The notes below the pieces were generated by a model, which made no database searches, was not told the origin of the DNA, and saw only the letters and a program-made list of their open reading frames with translations. From positions 1 to 64,000 of the forward strand of contig BQJJ01000010.1 of the NCBI GenBank assembly GCA_021604645.1: 64,000 nucleotides of DNA, read 5' to 3'. Every line of letters starts with the position of its first letter. The stretch's first letter is position 1. Source of the DNA: Methyloligella sp. (GTDB taxonomy: Bacteria; Pseudomonadota; Alphaproteobacteria; Rhizobiales; HXMU1428-3). Position numbers and translations under genes: made by a program. Below are positions 1 through 8,196 of the stretch, in pieces.

Positions 1-10
1 TAAAACGCGA

Positions 11-45
11 CGGTTGCTGGTGGGCAACCGAAGGAGCACTAAAAA
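11..45 (+). repeat. Small palindromic repeat, copy 1 (GGTTGC type)
   Basis: A 7-bp stem, CGGTTGC (11-17) with GCAACCG (24-30), encloses a TGGTGG loop and is followed by the family tail GAAGGAGCACTAAAA. The tail contains the sequence GAAGGAG upstream of the ATG at 55, and a second purine run AGAGGA lies between them. The first ten bases of the window (TAAAACGCGA) resemble the end of another copy at 34071-34080, so this copy may sit in a small cluster that starts outside the window. Confidence 0.7.
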
Positions 46-54
46 GAGGATAAA

Positions 55-837
55 ATGGAACCAACCGGATTTTTTCAATCAGATGGCTTTAAACTCGCCT
101 ATTTTCAACAATCTGCTAAGCCAGAGACTGAAAAAAAAGAAACAATCTTGCTTGTGCATGGCTTTGCCTCAAACAGCCACATGAACTGGATTGATAGGGG
201 CTGGTTCACCTGCCTAACCGAAGCTGGCTATGATGTGGTATCATTTGATAATCGCGGACACGGTATGAGCGAAAAACCACATGACATGGAAAGTTATGGC
301 TCTCATTTAATGGCTGGTGATGTCAATGAGCTATGCAAACATTTGAATTTAGAAAAAGTCCACCTCATGGGCTATTCAATGGGAGCTCGAATTTCAGCGT
401 TTGTTACGATGAAATACCCTTCGATTTTACGTTCTGTAACCTTTGCAGGTATGGGCTATAACATGGTGCGAGGCATCGGTAACCCAGAACCGATCGCCAG
501 AGCGCTAGAAGCTGAAAAAGCGTCTGATGTGAAAAACCCGGCTGCTAAAAACTTTCGCGATTTTGCAGAACAAACCAAAAGTGATTTAAAAGCTCTTGCA
601 GCCTGTATTCGCTCGACAAGAGTACCAGTAACAGCCGAAAGTCTAGCTGAAATTAAAGTTCCGGCACTTGTGGCAGTTGGCACAACAGATGTTATTGCAG
701 GCAAGGGAGACAAATTAGCTGAGCTGATCCCAGACGGAAAACATCTCCCTATACCTGATAGAGATCATATGCGAGCAGTTGGAGACCCTGTTTACAAAGA
801 CGGTGTGATCGAATTTTTGAAATCACTATCTCTTTGA
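55..837 (+). CDS. Alpha/beta-fold hydrolase
   Basis: A 260-residue single-domain hydrolase with no signal peptide, so presumably cytosolic. It shows the family's HG motif (residues 35-36, LLVHGF), the DNRGHG strand-turn (65-70) and a nucleophile elbow GYSMG with Ser108. A late Asp (VGTTDVIAG) and a His (DRDHMRAV) complete a plausible catalytic triad. The length is normal for the superfamily. The substrate cannot be told from the sequence; relatives include esterases and epoxide- or haloalkane-hydrolase-like enzymes. Translation is probably driven by purine runs in and just after the palindromic repeat at 11-45. The next gene is convergent, about 30 bases away. Confidence 0.85.
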   Translation: MEPTGFFQSDGFKLAYFQQSAKPETEKKETILLVHGFASNSHMNWIDRGWFTCLTEAGYDVVSFDNRGHGMSEKPHDMESYGSHLMAGDVNELCKHLNLEKVHLMGYSMGARISAFVTMKYPSILRSVTFAGMGYNMVRGIGNPEPIARALEAEKASDVKNPAAKNFRDFAEQTKSDLKALAACIRSTRVPVTAESLAEIKVPALVAVGTTDVIAGKGDKLAELIPDGKHLPIPDRDHMRAVGDPVYKDGVIEFLKSLSL

Positions 838-867
838 TTGGTCGTGTTTTGAAGGTTGGGATAGCCC

Positions 868-1668
868 CTATTCACCTTTAAAATGAGGAGCGCGGCGTTC
901 GGCAAAAGCTAAACGCCCCTCTTCGTAATCTTTACTGTTGTAACAAACTTGAGCAAGAGCATCCTCGGCTTCAAAATCAATATGATGATCATTGGCCGCC
1001 AAAGCATTGATCGCAGATTTAACATTCTTCAGAGTAAGCGGAGCATTGGAGCCAATTGTTTTAGCTAATGTTTTCGTAGCTTCCTCTAAGTCTTGAGGAG
1101 TATGGATAGAATTAAGCAATCCCTTAGACATGCACTGTTCAGCACTAAAGCGATCAGCTGTAAACAGCAGCTCTTTTGCAATATGTGGCGGGACTATTTG
1201 TAAAAGAGGACTAAGCCAACGCACATCAAAACCAAGGCCAAGTTTTGCTGGAGGTATGGAAAATTGAGCGTCTTTAGACGCAAGTCGCAAGTCTGCTGAA
1301 AGCGCCAATAAAAATCCTCCCCCCAAACAAAAGCCATGGATCATAGCGATCGTTGGTGTCTGGCAATCTTGCAGGGCTTTAAAAGTTGCTGTGTTCAGTT
1401 GATTGTAATTTTGAGCTGCATCCCCCTCACGAACACGGTCAAACTCAGAAATATCAGCGCCAGCCGAAAAGGCTTTTTCCCCTACACCCCGAATGAGGAT
1501 AGCTCTCACATCTTTGTCTTGATCAAGTTTCTGAATAATTTGCGGGAAAGCTTGCCACATTTCTTCATTGAGAGAATTCAGTTTTTTTGGTGAATTGATG
1601 ATAACCCAACCAATTTGTCCTTCAATACGGGTTGTTAGAGATGGTGTATCTAAATCTAAATAGGTCAT
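868..1668 (-). CDS. Enoyl-CoA hydratase/isomerase (crotonase) family protein
   Basis: A 266-residue protein with the full crotonase core: first oxyanion-hole segment AFSAGADISEF, second segment GFCLGGGF, then a helical C-terminal trimerisation part. Known family members act on acyl-CoA thioesters. The two catalytic glutamates of classical hydratases are absent: the residue after GGGF is Leu where GGGCE is usual, and the usual GQPE appears as SIPP. Normal hydratase chemistry is therefore doubtful, and a different acyl-CoA reaction (isomerase, decarboxylase, hydrolase) is possible. The start ATG at 1668 is preceded (reading the minus strand) by the purine run CCAGAGAG. It is convergent with the hydrolase gene. 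Confidence 0.8.
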   Translation of the reverse strand: MTYLDLDTPSLTTRIEGQIGWVIINSPKKLNSLNEEMWQAFPQIIQKLDQDKDVRAILIRGVGEKAFSAGADISEFDRVREGDAAQNYNQLNTATFKALQDCQTPTIAMIHGFCLGGGFLLALSADLRLASKDAQFSIPPAKLGLGFDVRWLSPLLQIVPPHIAKELLFTADRFSAEQCMSKGLLNSIHTPQDLEEATKTLAKTIGSNAPLTLKNVKSAINALAANDHHIDFEAEDALAQVCYNSKDYEEGRLAFAERRAPHFKGE

Positions 1669-2566
1669 ATTGAAATCTCTCTGGAGTTTGGGAGGTAGTA
1701 TGTTCTACCTAAAAATGGAATGATCTAGCCTTTGGTATTATAAAAACAAAGGCAGATGAAAATAAATGAGAAAACCTGCAGTCTTAACTTTATGAATGGA
1801 TAAGCTAAAAAAGACAAGAATGAGAAAACACACATTCGTTTGAGTAAAACCCACAAGGACAGAGTTAAGGTGCTGTTATTTAAATGAAATTCATAGAAAT
1901 TCGGCAGGATTTGCAAAGAGTTAAAATTGATCGCTTAAATAGGCCGCTTATTCTATTGGGGTTAGAAAAGAAACATCAATGAATTCAAGGGTTAATAAAG
2001 TATTAACGACCTGTTGCGTGCGAACTACAATTAACAAATTAGGAAGATTCACTAAATGCCACGAATCAGCTATCTATTGTGTCATGTAGTGGGGGTAAAT
2101 CCTGCCCGAGATAATTGTTAAGTTTAGATTTTTATCTAATTTTGCATTTAAATCGGTCGGTTATTCTTCATCAATTTTTGATCTTTTCCGTGGCGGTAAA
2201 AGCCAAAAATTGTATGGAGCATCTTTCAATCAATCTCATTCACGAGATCTAGTCGTCTTCTTATTGGTCGATGTAAGTACGTTTCAAGTTTGTAGTAATC
2301 CAGTCTTTGATCAATTTCTGTTCGCGTAAATCCTATAAAGCTAGTTTCAGCTCCTTTATGAATTGTAAGGGGTATATGAACGTTTTATTTTTTAGAGTCT
2401 TAAAATCATTAAGAGCTAACTGGTAAAACATTCAGAAAAAACTATGTGGTTTTGGATTGCGAATTTGAAAAGACAAGCAGGTCCCGTATCTGAGAAGAAA
2501 GATGAAAACTCTCACAAAGTTAAATCATTACTGGCAATTTGTCGGTACACTTTAAGGAGGTCGTCC
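1669..2566. other. A+T-rich intergenic region without a recognisable gene
   Basis: About 900 bases with no ORF that has convincing composition, start signal or family resemblance. It should hold the promoters of the divergent genes at 1668 (minus) and 2567 (plus). No clear operator or structured RNA was recognised. Confidence 0.5.
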
Positions 2567-3892
2567 ATGAGACATATTCTTGGACTTTTAGGGCTTGTTG
2601 CCGCGTCGGCATTGGTGGTTGTTTCAGCCGCTATGAATTGGCGTTTTGGCTTCAGTCTTGGCAATACTGAATTTGATGGTCACGTATATGGTATGGCAAG
2701 TGTTGCCGCCGATTGTTTAAAAGCAATTGTACCATTCCTAATAATTTACGCCCTTAAGACAAAAAAATGGGCACAAGCCTTTGCCGGCATTGCACTCGGA
2801 ATTATTTGCACCGGCTACTCATTGACCTCTAGCCTTGGCTTTGCTGCCTTGAACCGTGCTGACAATAATGGCGCACGATTGATCAAGGTAACAAACTACA
2901 ATGACACCCGTGTCGAACTAAAGCGTCTGCAAGATAAACTATCCTGGATGCCAAAACATCGTCCAGTCTCTGCTGTGCAAGCTGAGTTGCAACGTGCAAA
3001 TGCCTTACAAGTAAAGATGAAAGGCCGAAAACGCCAAACGGTTGAAGCCGCAACAAAGGGTTGTAGCTCAACAAACTGGGTATCTCGTAAATATTGCGCG
3101 AATATCTTTGACCTGAAAAAGGAACTGGCAATCTCTCAAGAAGCCGCCAAAATCGATGCGCGCTTGGTTGAGTTGCGCAGTAAAATGTCTGACGCAGGTT
3201 CAGTAGCAGCGGCTGGTAAAACAGATCCGCAAGCTGATTTCCTGGCCAGCCTTTTTGGTCTTAAGCTTGAAGCTATTCAAACCGGGCTGATATTACTTGT
3301 CTCGCTTCTCGTCGAAGCTGGCTCAGCACTTGGTTTATTTGTCGTATTCAGCATGTGGAGAATGGACGAAAGTCAAATGGCACGTCCTGCAAAACCTGAA
3401 TTAGAAGATAAAATCCGCGAGGAGCTGCAAGAAATTGCTCCAGCTGGTCTACAAGTTGCCTTACCAGGCACGCCTCAGGCGCAACAACAAATTGAAACTG
3501 TTGGCGCAAAAGATACAAACTTAAAAACAGAAGAAGAAATTTTACAAAGTGATAATGATAATGACCATGAAACTAACAAAACAACATCAAGTGAAGAACA
3601 AAGAGATCCGGTAAAATTACCGAAAAACGAAATGGATCGTTATTACGAAGAACGTATTGAAAAAGCAGAAGGACAATCAACAACAGCAACACAGCTTTAT
3701 GATGACTATTGTGAGTGGTGCGAAGAGCAAAACTCTAGCCCAATGTCACAAATACCATTTGGAAAACAATTAAGTAAAATGGAAATCAAAAAAGCAAAAA
3801 TAGCTGGTCGAATACGTTATAAAGGCATCAAGCTTAAATATAAAAAGGCGAAAGAAGGACGCAACAAGGTAGGTGCAGTCCGAGTGGCCTAA
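2567..3892 (+). CDS. Membrane protein with C-terminal primase-type winged-helix-like domain
   Basis: The ATG at 2567 is preferred over an upstream in-frame ATG at 2444 because TAAGGAGG (2553-2560) stands six bases before it; the product is 441 residues. Three hydrophobic segments (about residues 3-24, 40-63, 68-94) are followed by a charged, probably coiled section with two Cys (166, 177), a fourth membrane segment (about 236-263), and a long acidic linker. Residues 371-423 (LYDDYCEWCEE...IPFGKQL...GRIRYKGI) resemble the winged-helix end of P4/D5-type phage and plasmid primases. I do not recognise a named family for the whole protein. The N-terminal part resembles hypothetical membrane proteins of rhizobia-like bacteria. 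A nucleic-acid-binding tail on a membrane anchor is inferred, not shown. Confidence 0.7.
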   Translation: MRHILGLLGLVAASALVVVSAAMNWRFGFSLGNTEFDGHVYGMASVAADCLKAIVPFLIIYALKTKKWAQAFAGIALGIICTGYSLTSSLGFAALNRADNNGARLIKVTNYNDTRVELKRLQDKLSWMPKHRPVSAVQAELQRANALQVKMKGRKRQTVEAATKGCSSTNWVSRKYCANIFDLKKELAISQEAAKIDARLVELRSKMSDAGSVAAAGKTDPQADFLASLFGLKLEAIQTGLILLVSLLVEAGSALGLFVVFSMWRMDESQMARPAKPELEDKIREELQEIAPAGLQVALPGTPQAQQQIETVGAKDTNLKTEEEILQSDNDNDHETNKTTSSEEQRDPVKLPKNEMDRYYEERIEKAEGQSTTATQLYDDYCEWCEEQNSSPMSQIPFGKQLSKMEIKKAKIAGRIRYKGIKLKYKKAKEGRNKVGAVRVA

Positions 3893-3932
3893 GGTGCTTA
3901 AATAAAGCACCCAAACAAAAATTAGATATTAT

Positions 3933-3963
3933 AAAACGGCTCTCAAGTGGGGGCCGTTTTTTT
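3933..3963 (+). terminator. Rho-independent terminator after the membrane/winged-helix gene
   Basis: AAAACGGC (3933-3940) pairs with GGCCGTTTT (3952-3960) across an 11-base loop and runs into seven T residues, 40 bases after the stop codon. Confidence 0.85.
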
Positions 3964-4041
3964 ATGTCTAAAAACTAAAAATGATAAAGCTGGAGGGTGT
4001 CACACATAAGGGGGCACTAGCGCTTAGGGTTTTGTAAAGTT

Positions 4042-4100
4042 GCGGATGCTCTGTGGGCATCTGAAGCACAAAAAAGAGCAACCGAAGGGGCACTAAAAGA
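4042..4100 (+). repeat. Small palindromic repeat, nested pair (GATGC type inside GCAACC type)
   Basis: An inner hairpin GGATGC (4044-4049)/GCATCT (4057-4062) with a GTGG-containing loop and the tail CTGAAGCACAAAAAA is followed at once by GCAACCGAAGGGGCACTAAA (4078-4097). That is exactly the 3' half of a GGTTGC/GCAACC copy. A partial 5' arm (GGGTT, about 4028-4032) lies before the inner element. The simplest reading is that one element sits in the loop of another. The rest of the 3964-4342 gap shows no gene. Confidence 0.65.
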
Positions 4101-4342
4101 TTGAACCGATGGTACATGAAATGCGTCAAATAAAGAGACATCAAAAAAATATTACTTTTAAAATGCAAGTTTGGTCTGGTAGAGCTTTAAATGTTAAAGT
4201 AGAGTAGAACCTTATGGCGTGATAATAATATTAGAATTGTGCGTTTAAATGAAAGTAGCTAGTTGTAAGTTTAGCTATGATGATTATGTAGTTAAGATTA
4301 TATTTTAGCGGCAAAAGAAATAATAAGAACGGCAGGGTGGAT

Positions 4343-5182
4343 ATGCCACATCAAGCAGAAGTTAAATCATTCGGATCAGTTGATCCTGTCTGGCAAAAAG
4401 TAAAAACAGAAGCAGAACAAGCTGTCGAGGCAGATAAGGTCATCGCTGGCCTTATTTATAATGCGATCCTTAACCATCAGACATTAGAGGAAGCCTTAGC
4501 TTACCATCTGTCTCAAAGATTAGATCATTCTGATGTTGATGCCAGTGTTCTGAACCGTACATTCAATGAAATCATCAATAATGATGAAGAATTCAGGCGC
4601 ACATTGCGCATAGATATGGCCGCTGTTTTTGAACGTGATCCAGCCTGTAATCGCCTACTTGAGCCACTATTATACTTTAAAGGCTTCCACGCCCTGCAAA
4701 CACACAGATTTGCTCATCATTTGTGGCAAAAAGGCTCGCTCGATTTTTCTCTCTACCTTCAGAGCCAGTCATCAAGAATTTTTGGTGTAGACATCCATCC
4801 AAAAGCCAAAATTGGAAGCGGGATTATGTTTGATCACGCCACAGCTTTGGTCATTGGTGAAACAGCCGAGGTCGGGGACTATACCTCAATTCTTCACAAT
4901 GTAACCTTAGGCGGTAGCGGTAAGAATATAGGCGATAGACACCCTAAAATTGGCAACAATGTAATGATTGGCGCTGGGTCTAAGATTTTGGGTAATATCA
5001 CAGTTGGAAATTGTGCTCGTATTGCAGCTGGATCTGTTGTCCTCGAAGACGTGCCAAAAGAAACAACAGTTGCTGGTGTTCCTGCAAAAGTGATTGGTGC
5101 AGCTGGCTGTAATGAGCCTGCAAGAACAATGAACCAATTACTGAATGTTGTCTCTGATAAAGAAGCAGGCGATAACGAATAG
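4343..5182 (+). CDS. cysE: Serine O-acetyltransferase
   Basis: Transfers acetyl from acetyl-CoA to L-serine to give O-acetylserine, the first step of cysteine synthesis in the cytosol. About 279 residues: an alpha-helical N-terminal domain, then left-handed beta-helix hexapeptide repeats from about residue 150. These contain DIHPKAKIG, the catalytic-region DHATALVIGETA, the acetyl-CoA loop GDRHPKIG and the closing AGVPAKVIG. An in-frame GTG at 4337 would add two residues, but AGGG at 4334-4337 fits the ATG at 4343 better. A DUF3126 gene follows in the same direction, a common alphaproteobacterial arrangement. Confidence 0.95.
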   Translation: MPHQAEVKSFGSVDPVWQKVKTEAEQAVEADKVIAGLIYNAILNHQTLEEALAYHLSQRLDHSDVDASVLNRTFNEIINNDEEFRRTLRIDMAAVFERDPACNRLLEPLLYFKGFHALQTHRFAHHLWQKGSLDFSLYLQSQSSRIFGVDIHPKAKIGSGIMFDHATALVIGETAEVGDYTSILHNVTLGGSGKNIGDRHPKIGNNVMIGAGSKILGNITVGNCARIAAGSVVLEDVPKETTVAGVPAKVIGAAGCNEPARTMNQLLNVVSDKEAGDNE

Positions 5183-5354
5183 AGCAAACTCTTCCCCAAA
5201 AAAGCCTAAGTACTGACTAAAAAACAATCTTTTCAATTGATTAAATGATCAGCCTCTTATACATCTGTTTTAAGTTGGATAAGGGGCTGAAACATGCCGT
5301 CATAAAGATCCGAAAAAGTAGACATAAAACACTTATCCTGAAAGGGGAAAGCTC

Positions 5355-5564
5355 GTGAACGCTGAAGAAATCAAAAAGCTGGAAACTTACCTGAAAAAAC
5401 TATTTAATTCAGAGGCTATTGAACTTCGCCGAGCTCCAAAAGTTCAGGATATGGTAGAGCTACACAAGGGCGATGAATTCCTCGGAACTGTCTATAGAGA
5501 CGCAGAAGACGGTGATGTGTCTTACCAGGTGAATTTCGCTGTTCTGGATATTGATCTAGACTAA
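5355..5564 (+). CDS. DUF3126 family protein
   Basis: A 69-residue acidic cytosolic protein of unknown function. The pattern EEIKKLETYLKKLF...IELRRAPK...VELHKGDEFLGTVYRDAEDGDVSY is the one I know from DUF3126, a small alphaproteobacterial family often found after cysE. It starts with GTG, preceded by the purine-rich AAAGGGGAAAG. It lies 170 bases after cysE, so co-transcription is possible but not certain. Confidence 0.85.
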   Translation: MNAEEIKKLETYLKKLFNSEAIELRRAPKVQDMVELHKGDEFLGTVYRDAEDGDVSYQVNFAVLDIDLD

Positions 5565-5591
5565 ATCATTGACACACCGTAATCAGGCCAC

Positions 5592-5632
5592 AGTGTTAAC
5601 CAATTTTCAAACAAAAGGTTAACACTTTATTA
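5592..5632 (+). terminator. Hairpin terminator after the DUF3126 gene
   Basis: AGTGTTAACC (5592-5601) pairs perfectly with GGTTAACACT (5617-5626) over a 15-base A-rich loop and is followed by TTATT. The T tract is weak, so termination may be partial. Confidence 0.6.
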
Positions 5633-5719
5633 AAGCTGTGAAATACTCTCTGAAAGGTCCAATTTCAGAAGTTCCAAACAAGTTTATCCTTAATTTGTTT
5701 GGAGAGAAAGTGTTCAGGC

Positions 5720-6058
5720 GTGGCGGCTCTAGACTTAAATATCATTTTAAACATATACACACTGGCAGTCGGCTTTACCGTGGGCGGTGTTTTTGCATCG
5801 TCCTTTGCGTTAATCACAGGCCAGGCTCTAAGATTTGAAATGGCATCAAATCAAGGCCAGCTATCAATGGCATTAGGGTTCATAACCCGCATCATTGCCG
5901 GGCCCTTTATGATTATTAGAAACACATTCAGGGCCGTTCTCATTTCAGGCAGCGAACCCTATTGGATCATGGTAGCTATTGTCTTTGCGAGCCTGTGGAG
6001 TTATTGCCAAGGTGTACTCATCTTAGAGACCATATGTAAACTCGGCGCTTGTTCATAA
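5720..6058 (+). CDS. Small conserved membrane protein (possibly DUF6949)
   Basis: About 112 residues with three hydrophobic stretches: ILNIYTLAVGFTVGGVFASSFALITG, MALGFITRIIAGPFMIIRNTF and IMVAIVFASLWSYCQGVLILE. It is predicted to lie in the inner membrane. The pattern recalls a small alphaproteobacterial family that I believe is DUF6949, but I am not certain. The start is a choice: GTG at 5720 has GGAGAG at 5701-5706, rather far upstream, while the TTG at 5699 has no ribosome-binding sequence. Function unknown. Confidence 0.6.
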   Translation: MAALDLNIILNIYTLAVGFTVGGVFASSFALITGQALRFEMASNQGQLSMALGFITRIIAGPFMIIRNTFRAVLISGSEPYWIMVAIVFASLWSYCQGVLILETICKLGACS

Positions 6059-6172
6059 ACAAAGACCAAGTTTTCTCTATTTTTAAGAGACAAACTAAGC
6101 TTAAATCAGTTATCTGTTTCACATCAAAGAATGATTAAGAAAAGGCGCTTTAAATAACGCTTGAGATAACAT

Positions 6173-6700
6173 ATGCCACTTTATAAATTTGAAGATAAAT
6201 TCCCCCTAATTACCCATCCAGATGAAAGTTGGATTGCACCAACAGCAGCACTCGTCGGTGATGTCCGCTTAGAACAAGAAACAAGCATTTGGTTTGGAGC
6301 TGTTTTACGCGGTGACAATGAGCCCATTTCAATTAACGCTGGATCGAATGTGCAAGAAGGTGTGGTAATGCACACAGATCCAGGGTTTCCTTTAATTATT
6401 GAAAAGGGCTGTACCATTGGCCATCAAGCAATGCTTCATGGATGCACGATAAAAGAAAACTCACTTGTAGGTATGGGGGCAACAATCTTAAATGGCGCTG
6501 TTATTGGCAAAAATTCTCTAGTGGGTGCTCATGCGCTTGTCCCTGAAAACAAAACATATCCAGAGGGGGTGCTCATTATTGGTACACCCGCAAAAGTCGT
6601 AAGAGAACTCACAACTGAAGAAATTGAAGGTTTGAGAAAGTCAGCAAAAGGCTATGTTTCAAAAATAAGCCGCTATCAATCAGGCTTGGAAGAAATGTAA
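6173..6700 (+). CDS. Gamma-carbonic-anhydrase-like hexapeptide protein (YrdA/PaaY type)
   Basis: A 175-residue left-handed beta-helix protein. It carries the three zinc-ligand histidines expected of gamma-class carbonic anhydrase relatives, in VVMHTD, TIGHQA and MLHGC. It also has the typical SIWFGAVLRGDNEPISI and GTPAKVVREL segments. Family members are cytosolic zinc (or iron) trimers; some hydrate CO2, others act as thioesterases in aromatic catabolism or have no known reaction. The neighbours do not decide between these. Confidence 0.88.
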   Translation: MPLYKFEDKFPLITHPDESWIAPTAALVGDVRLEQETSIWFGAVLRGDNEPISINAGSNVQEGVVMHTDPGFPLIIEKGCTIGHQAMLHGCTIKENSLVGMGATILNGAVIGKNSLVGAHALVPENKTYPEGVLIIGTPAKVVRELTTEEIEGLRKSAKGYVSKISRYQSGLEEM

Positions 6701-6741
6701 ATAATAGAAAGCACTGTCTATACACACCCTTGGTGTCGTGC

Positions 6742-8196
6742 CTACTTATTTAAGAGGTGAATAAGCAAGGCCCTTAGTTCAGCTGGTGCAACGGGCTTTG
6801 TTAATAGTTCACATTTTTCATGAGCTGCATGATCCAAAACAGCTGGGTATGGTGTTGCGGTTACAATCACTGCGGGTAACTCTGGTGCATTATAACGATT
6901 ACGAATATGGGCAACAACTTCAGGCCCCACAACTTCATCTTTCAAATGATAATCAGCAACTATAACATCAGGCGTCCGCTCAACTTGGTTAAGTTGTTCT
7001 TGAATTGTTGTATGACTATCAGCAGCCAGACATTGAGCTCCCCAACGAGAAAACAATGTTTTCATCGCAACCCGAACATTTGGATTATCTTCAATGAGGA
7101 CAATAAAAGAATCTTCTAACTTTATCTGAACAGGTTTTTTATCTGGAACCATAGTTGAGGGTTCATCAGGAATTTCATATTGCTGTGAACTGATAGGAAC
7201 GGTCACGCTAAACACAGAGCCTTTACCAGGCACGGATCTAAAATTGATTTCATGTCCTGCGGCATCAGCCATTCGTTTCACAATAGCCAACCCAAGTCCT
7301 AGACCATCTTGATGAACATCATTCTTACAACGATGAAATTCATCAAAAATTTTATCATGTTCAGAAAGAGGGATCCCTGAGCCAGTATCCCAAACTTCAA
7401 ATCTCAAATTTTTACCACGGCGCCGGCACCCAATTAAAATTCCTCCCTTATGAGTGTAACGCAAAGCGTTCGATACAAGGTTTTGCAGAATACGTCTTAG
7501 AAAGATAGGGTCAGTGCTTACAATTAGTGGTAATGAAAAAACCTTAATCTTAAGGTTTTTTTGATTGGCAACAGAACTAAAGTCAGCATGAAGTCCGCGT
7601 ATAATTCGATCCGCAGAAAAACGACAAATATCCGGCACGCTAACACGGGCATCAAGCTTGGAAATGTCAAATAAGGTGCGAAGTAATTCCTCAATAGTCT
7701 GTAAAGAACGATCAACTTGAGAAATTAGACGTCCAGCTTGTGGGGAAACATCCTCTCCCTTGAGCGTTGACATATTAAGTCGGGCAGCACTTAAAGGTTG
7801 GAGAAGGTCATGACTGGCAGCAGCTAAAAATTTTGTTTTACTGCTATTCGAATTTTCAGCTTGTTCTTTAGCCTTCGAAAGGTCAAGATTAGAAACTTCA
7901 AGCTCATCAAGGGCAGAGCGAAGTTCAATTGTTCGCGCTTTAACTTGTTCTTCAAGTAAAATTGCAGATTGAAATAACGAATAACTATTGGCCCGTTGAT
8001 CCATACTTCTCTCAACCCGGCGAATGAGAGCTCTATTGATCTTTTCTAACTTTTCAACTCTCTCAGCAAGTTCAACTTCACGGCTAGAAGGCTCCCCTGA
8101 TACGTCATAACGTTTCTTGTTTACATCCTTTAAGAATAAAACAGGTTTTTCATCATTGGGTTTAGGGGAAGAAAAAGGTTCGTTATCTCTTGTCAT
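6742..8196 (-). CDS. Hybrid sensor histidine kinase/response regulator (NahK-like)
   Basis: A 484-residue cytosolic kinase without membrane segments. Residues 38-120 are a coiled coil. The HisKA helix carries the phosphorylatable His129 (AAASHDLLQPL), and the HATPase domain shows N243 (NLVSNALRYT), the G1 box DTGSG (270-274) and GLGLGLAIV. A C-terminal receiver domain has the phospho-acceptor Asp415 (VIVADYHL) and Lys467. The gene overlaps the FIST gene by ATGA, so the two are co-translated and presumably work together. Soluble hybrid kinases beside FIST proteins are known as NahK/NosP in Pseudomonas and Shewanella, and the ErcS' group controls alcohol oxidation. The partner here is not shown by sequence. 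Confidence 0.88.
   Translation of the reverse strand: MTRDNEPFSSPKPNDEKPVLFLKDVNKKRYDVSGEPSSREVELAERVEKLEKINRALIRRVERSMDQRANSYSLFQSAILLEEQVKARTIELRSALDELEVSNLDLSKAKEQAENSNSSKTKFLAAASHDLLQPLSAARLNMSTLKGEDVSPQAGRLISQVDRSLQTIEELLRTLFDISKLDARVSVPDICRFSADRIIRGLHADFSSVANQKNLKIKVFSLPLIVSTDPIFLRRILQNLVSNALRYTHKGGILIGCRRRGKNLRFEVWDTGSGIPLSEHDKIFDEFHRCKNDVHQDGLGLGLAIVKRMADAAGHEINFRSVPGKGSVFSVTVPISSQQYEIPDEPSTMVPDKKPVQIKLEDSFIVLIEDNPNVRVAMKTLFSRWGAQCLAADSHTTIQEQLNQVERTPDVIVADYHLKDEVVGPEVVAHIRNRYNAPELPAVIVTATPYPAVLDHAAHEKCELLTKPVAPAELRALLIHLLNK

Noticed and set aside
1725-1916. 63-codon minus-strand frame in the gap before the membrane/winged-helix gene
   Set aside because: It has low-complexity hydrophobic composition from A+T-rich DNA, no ribosome-binding site and no recognised family.
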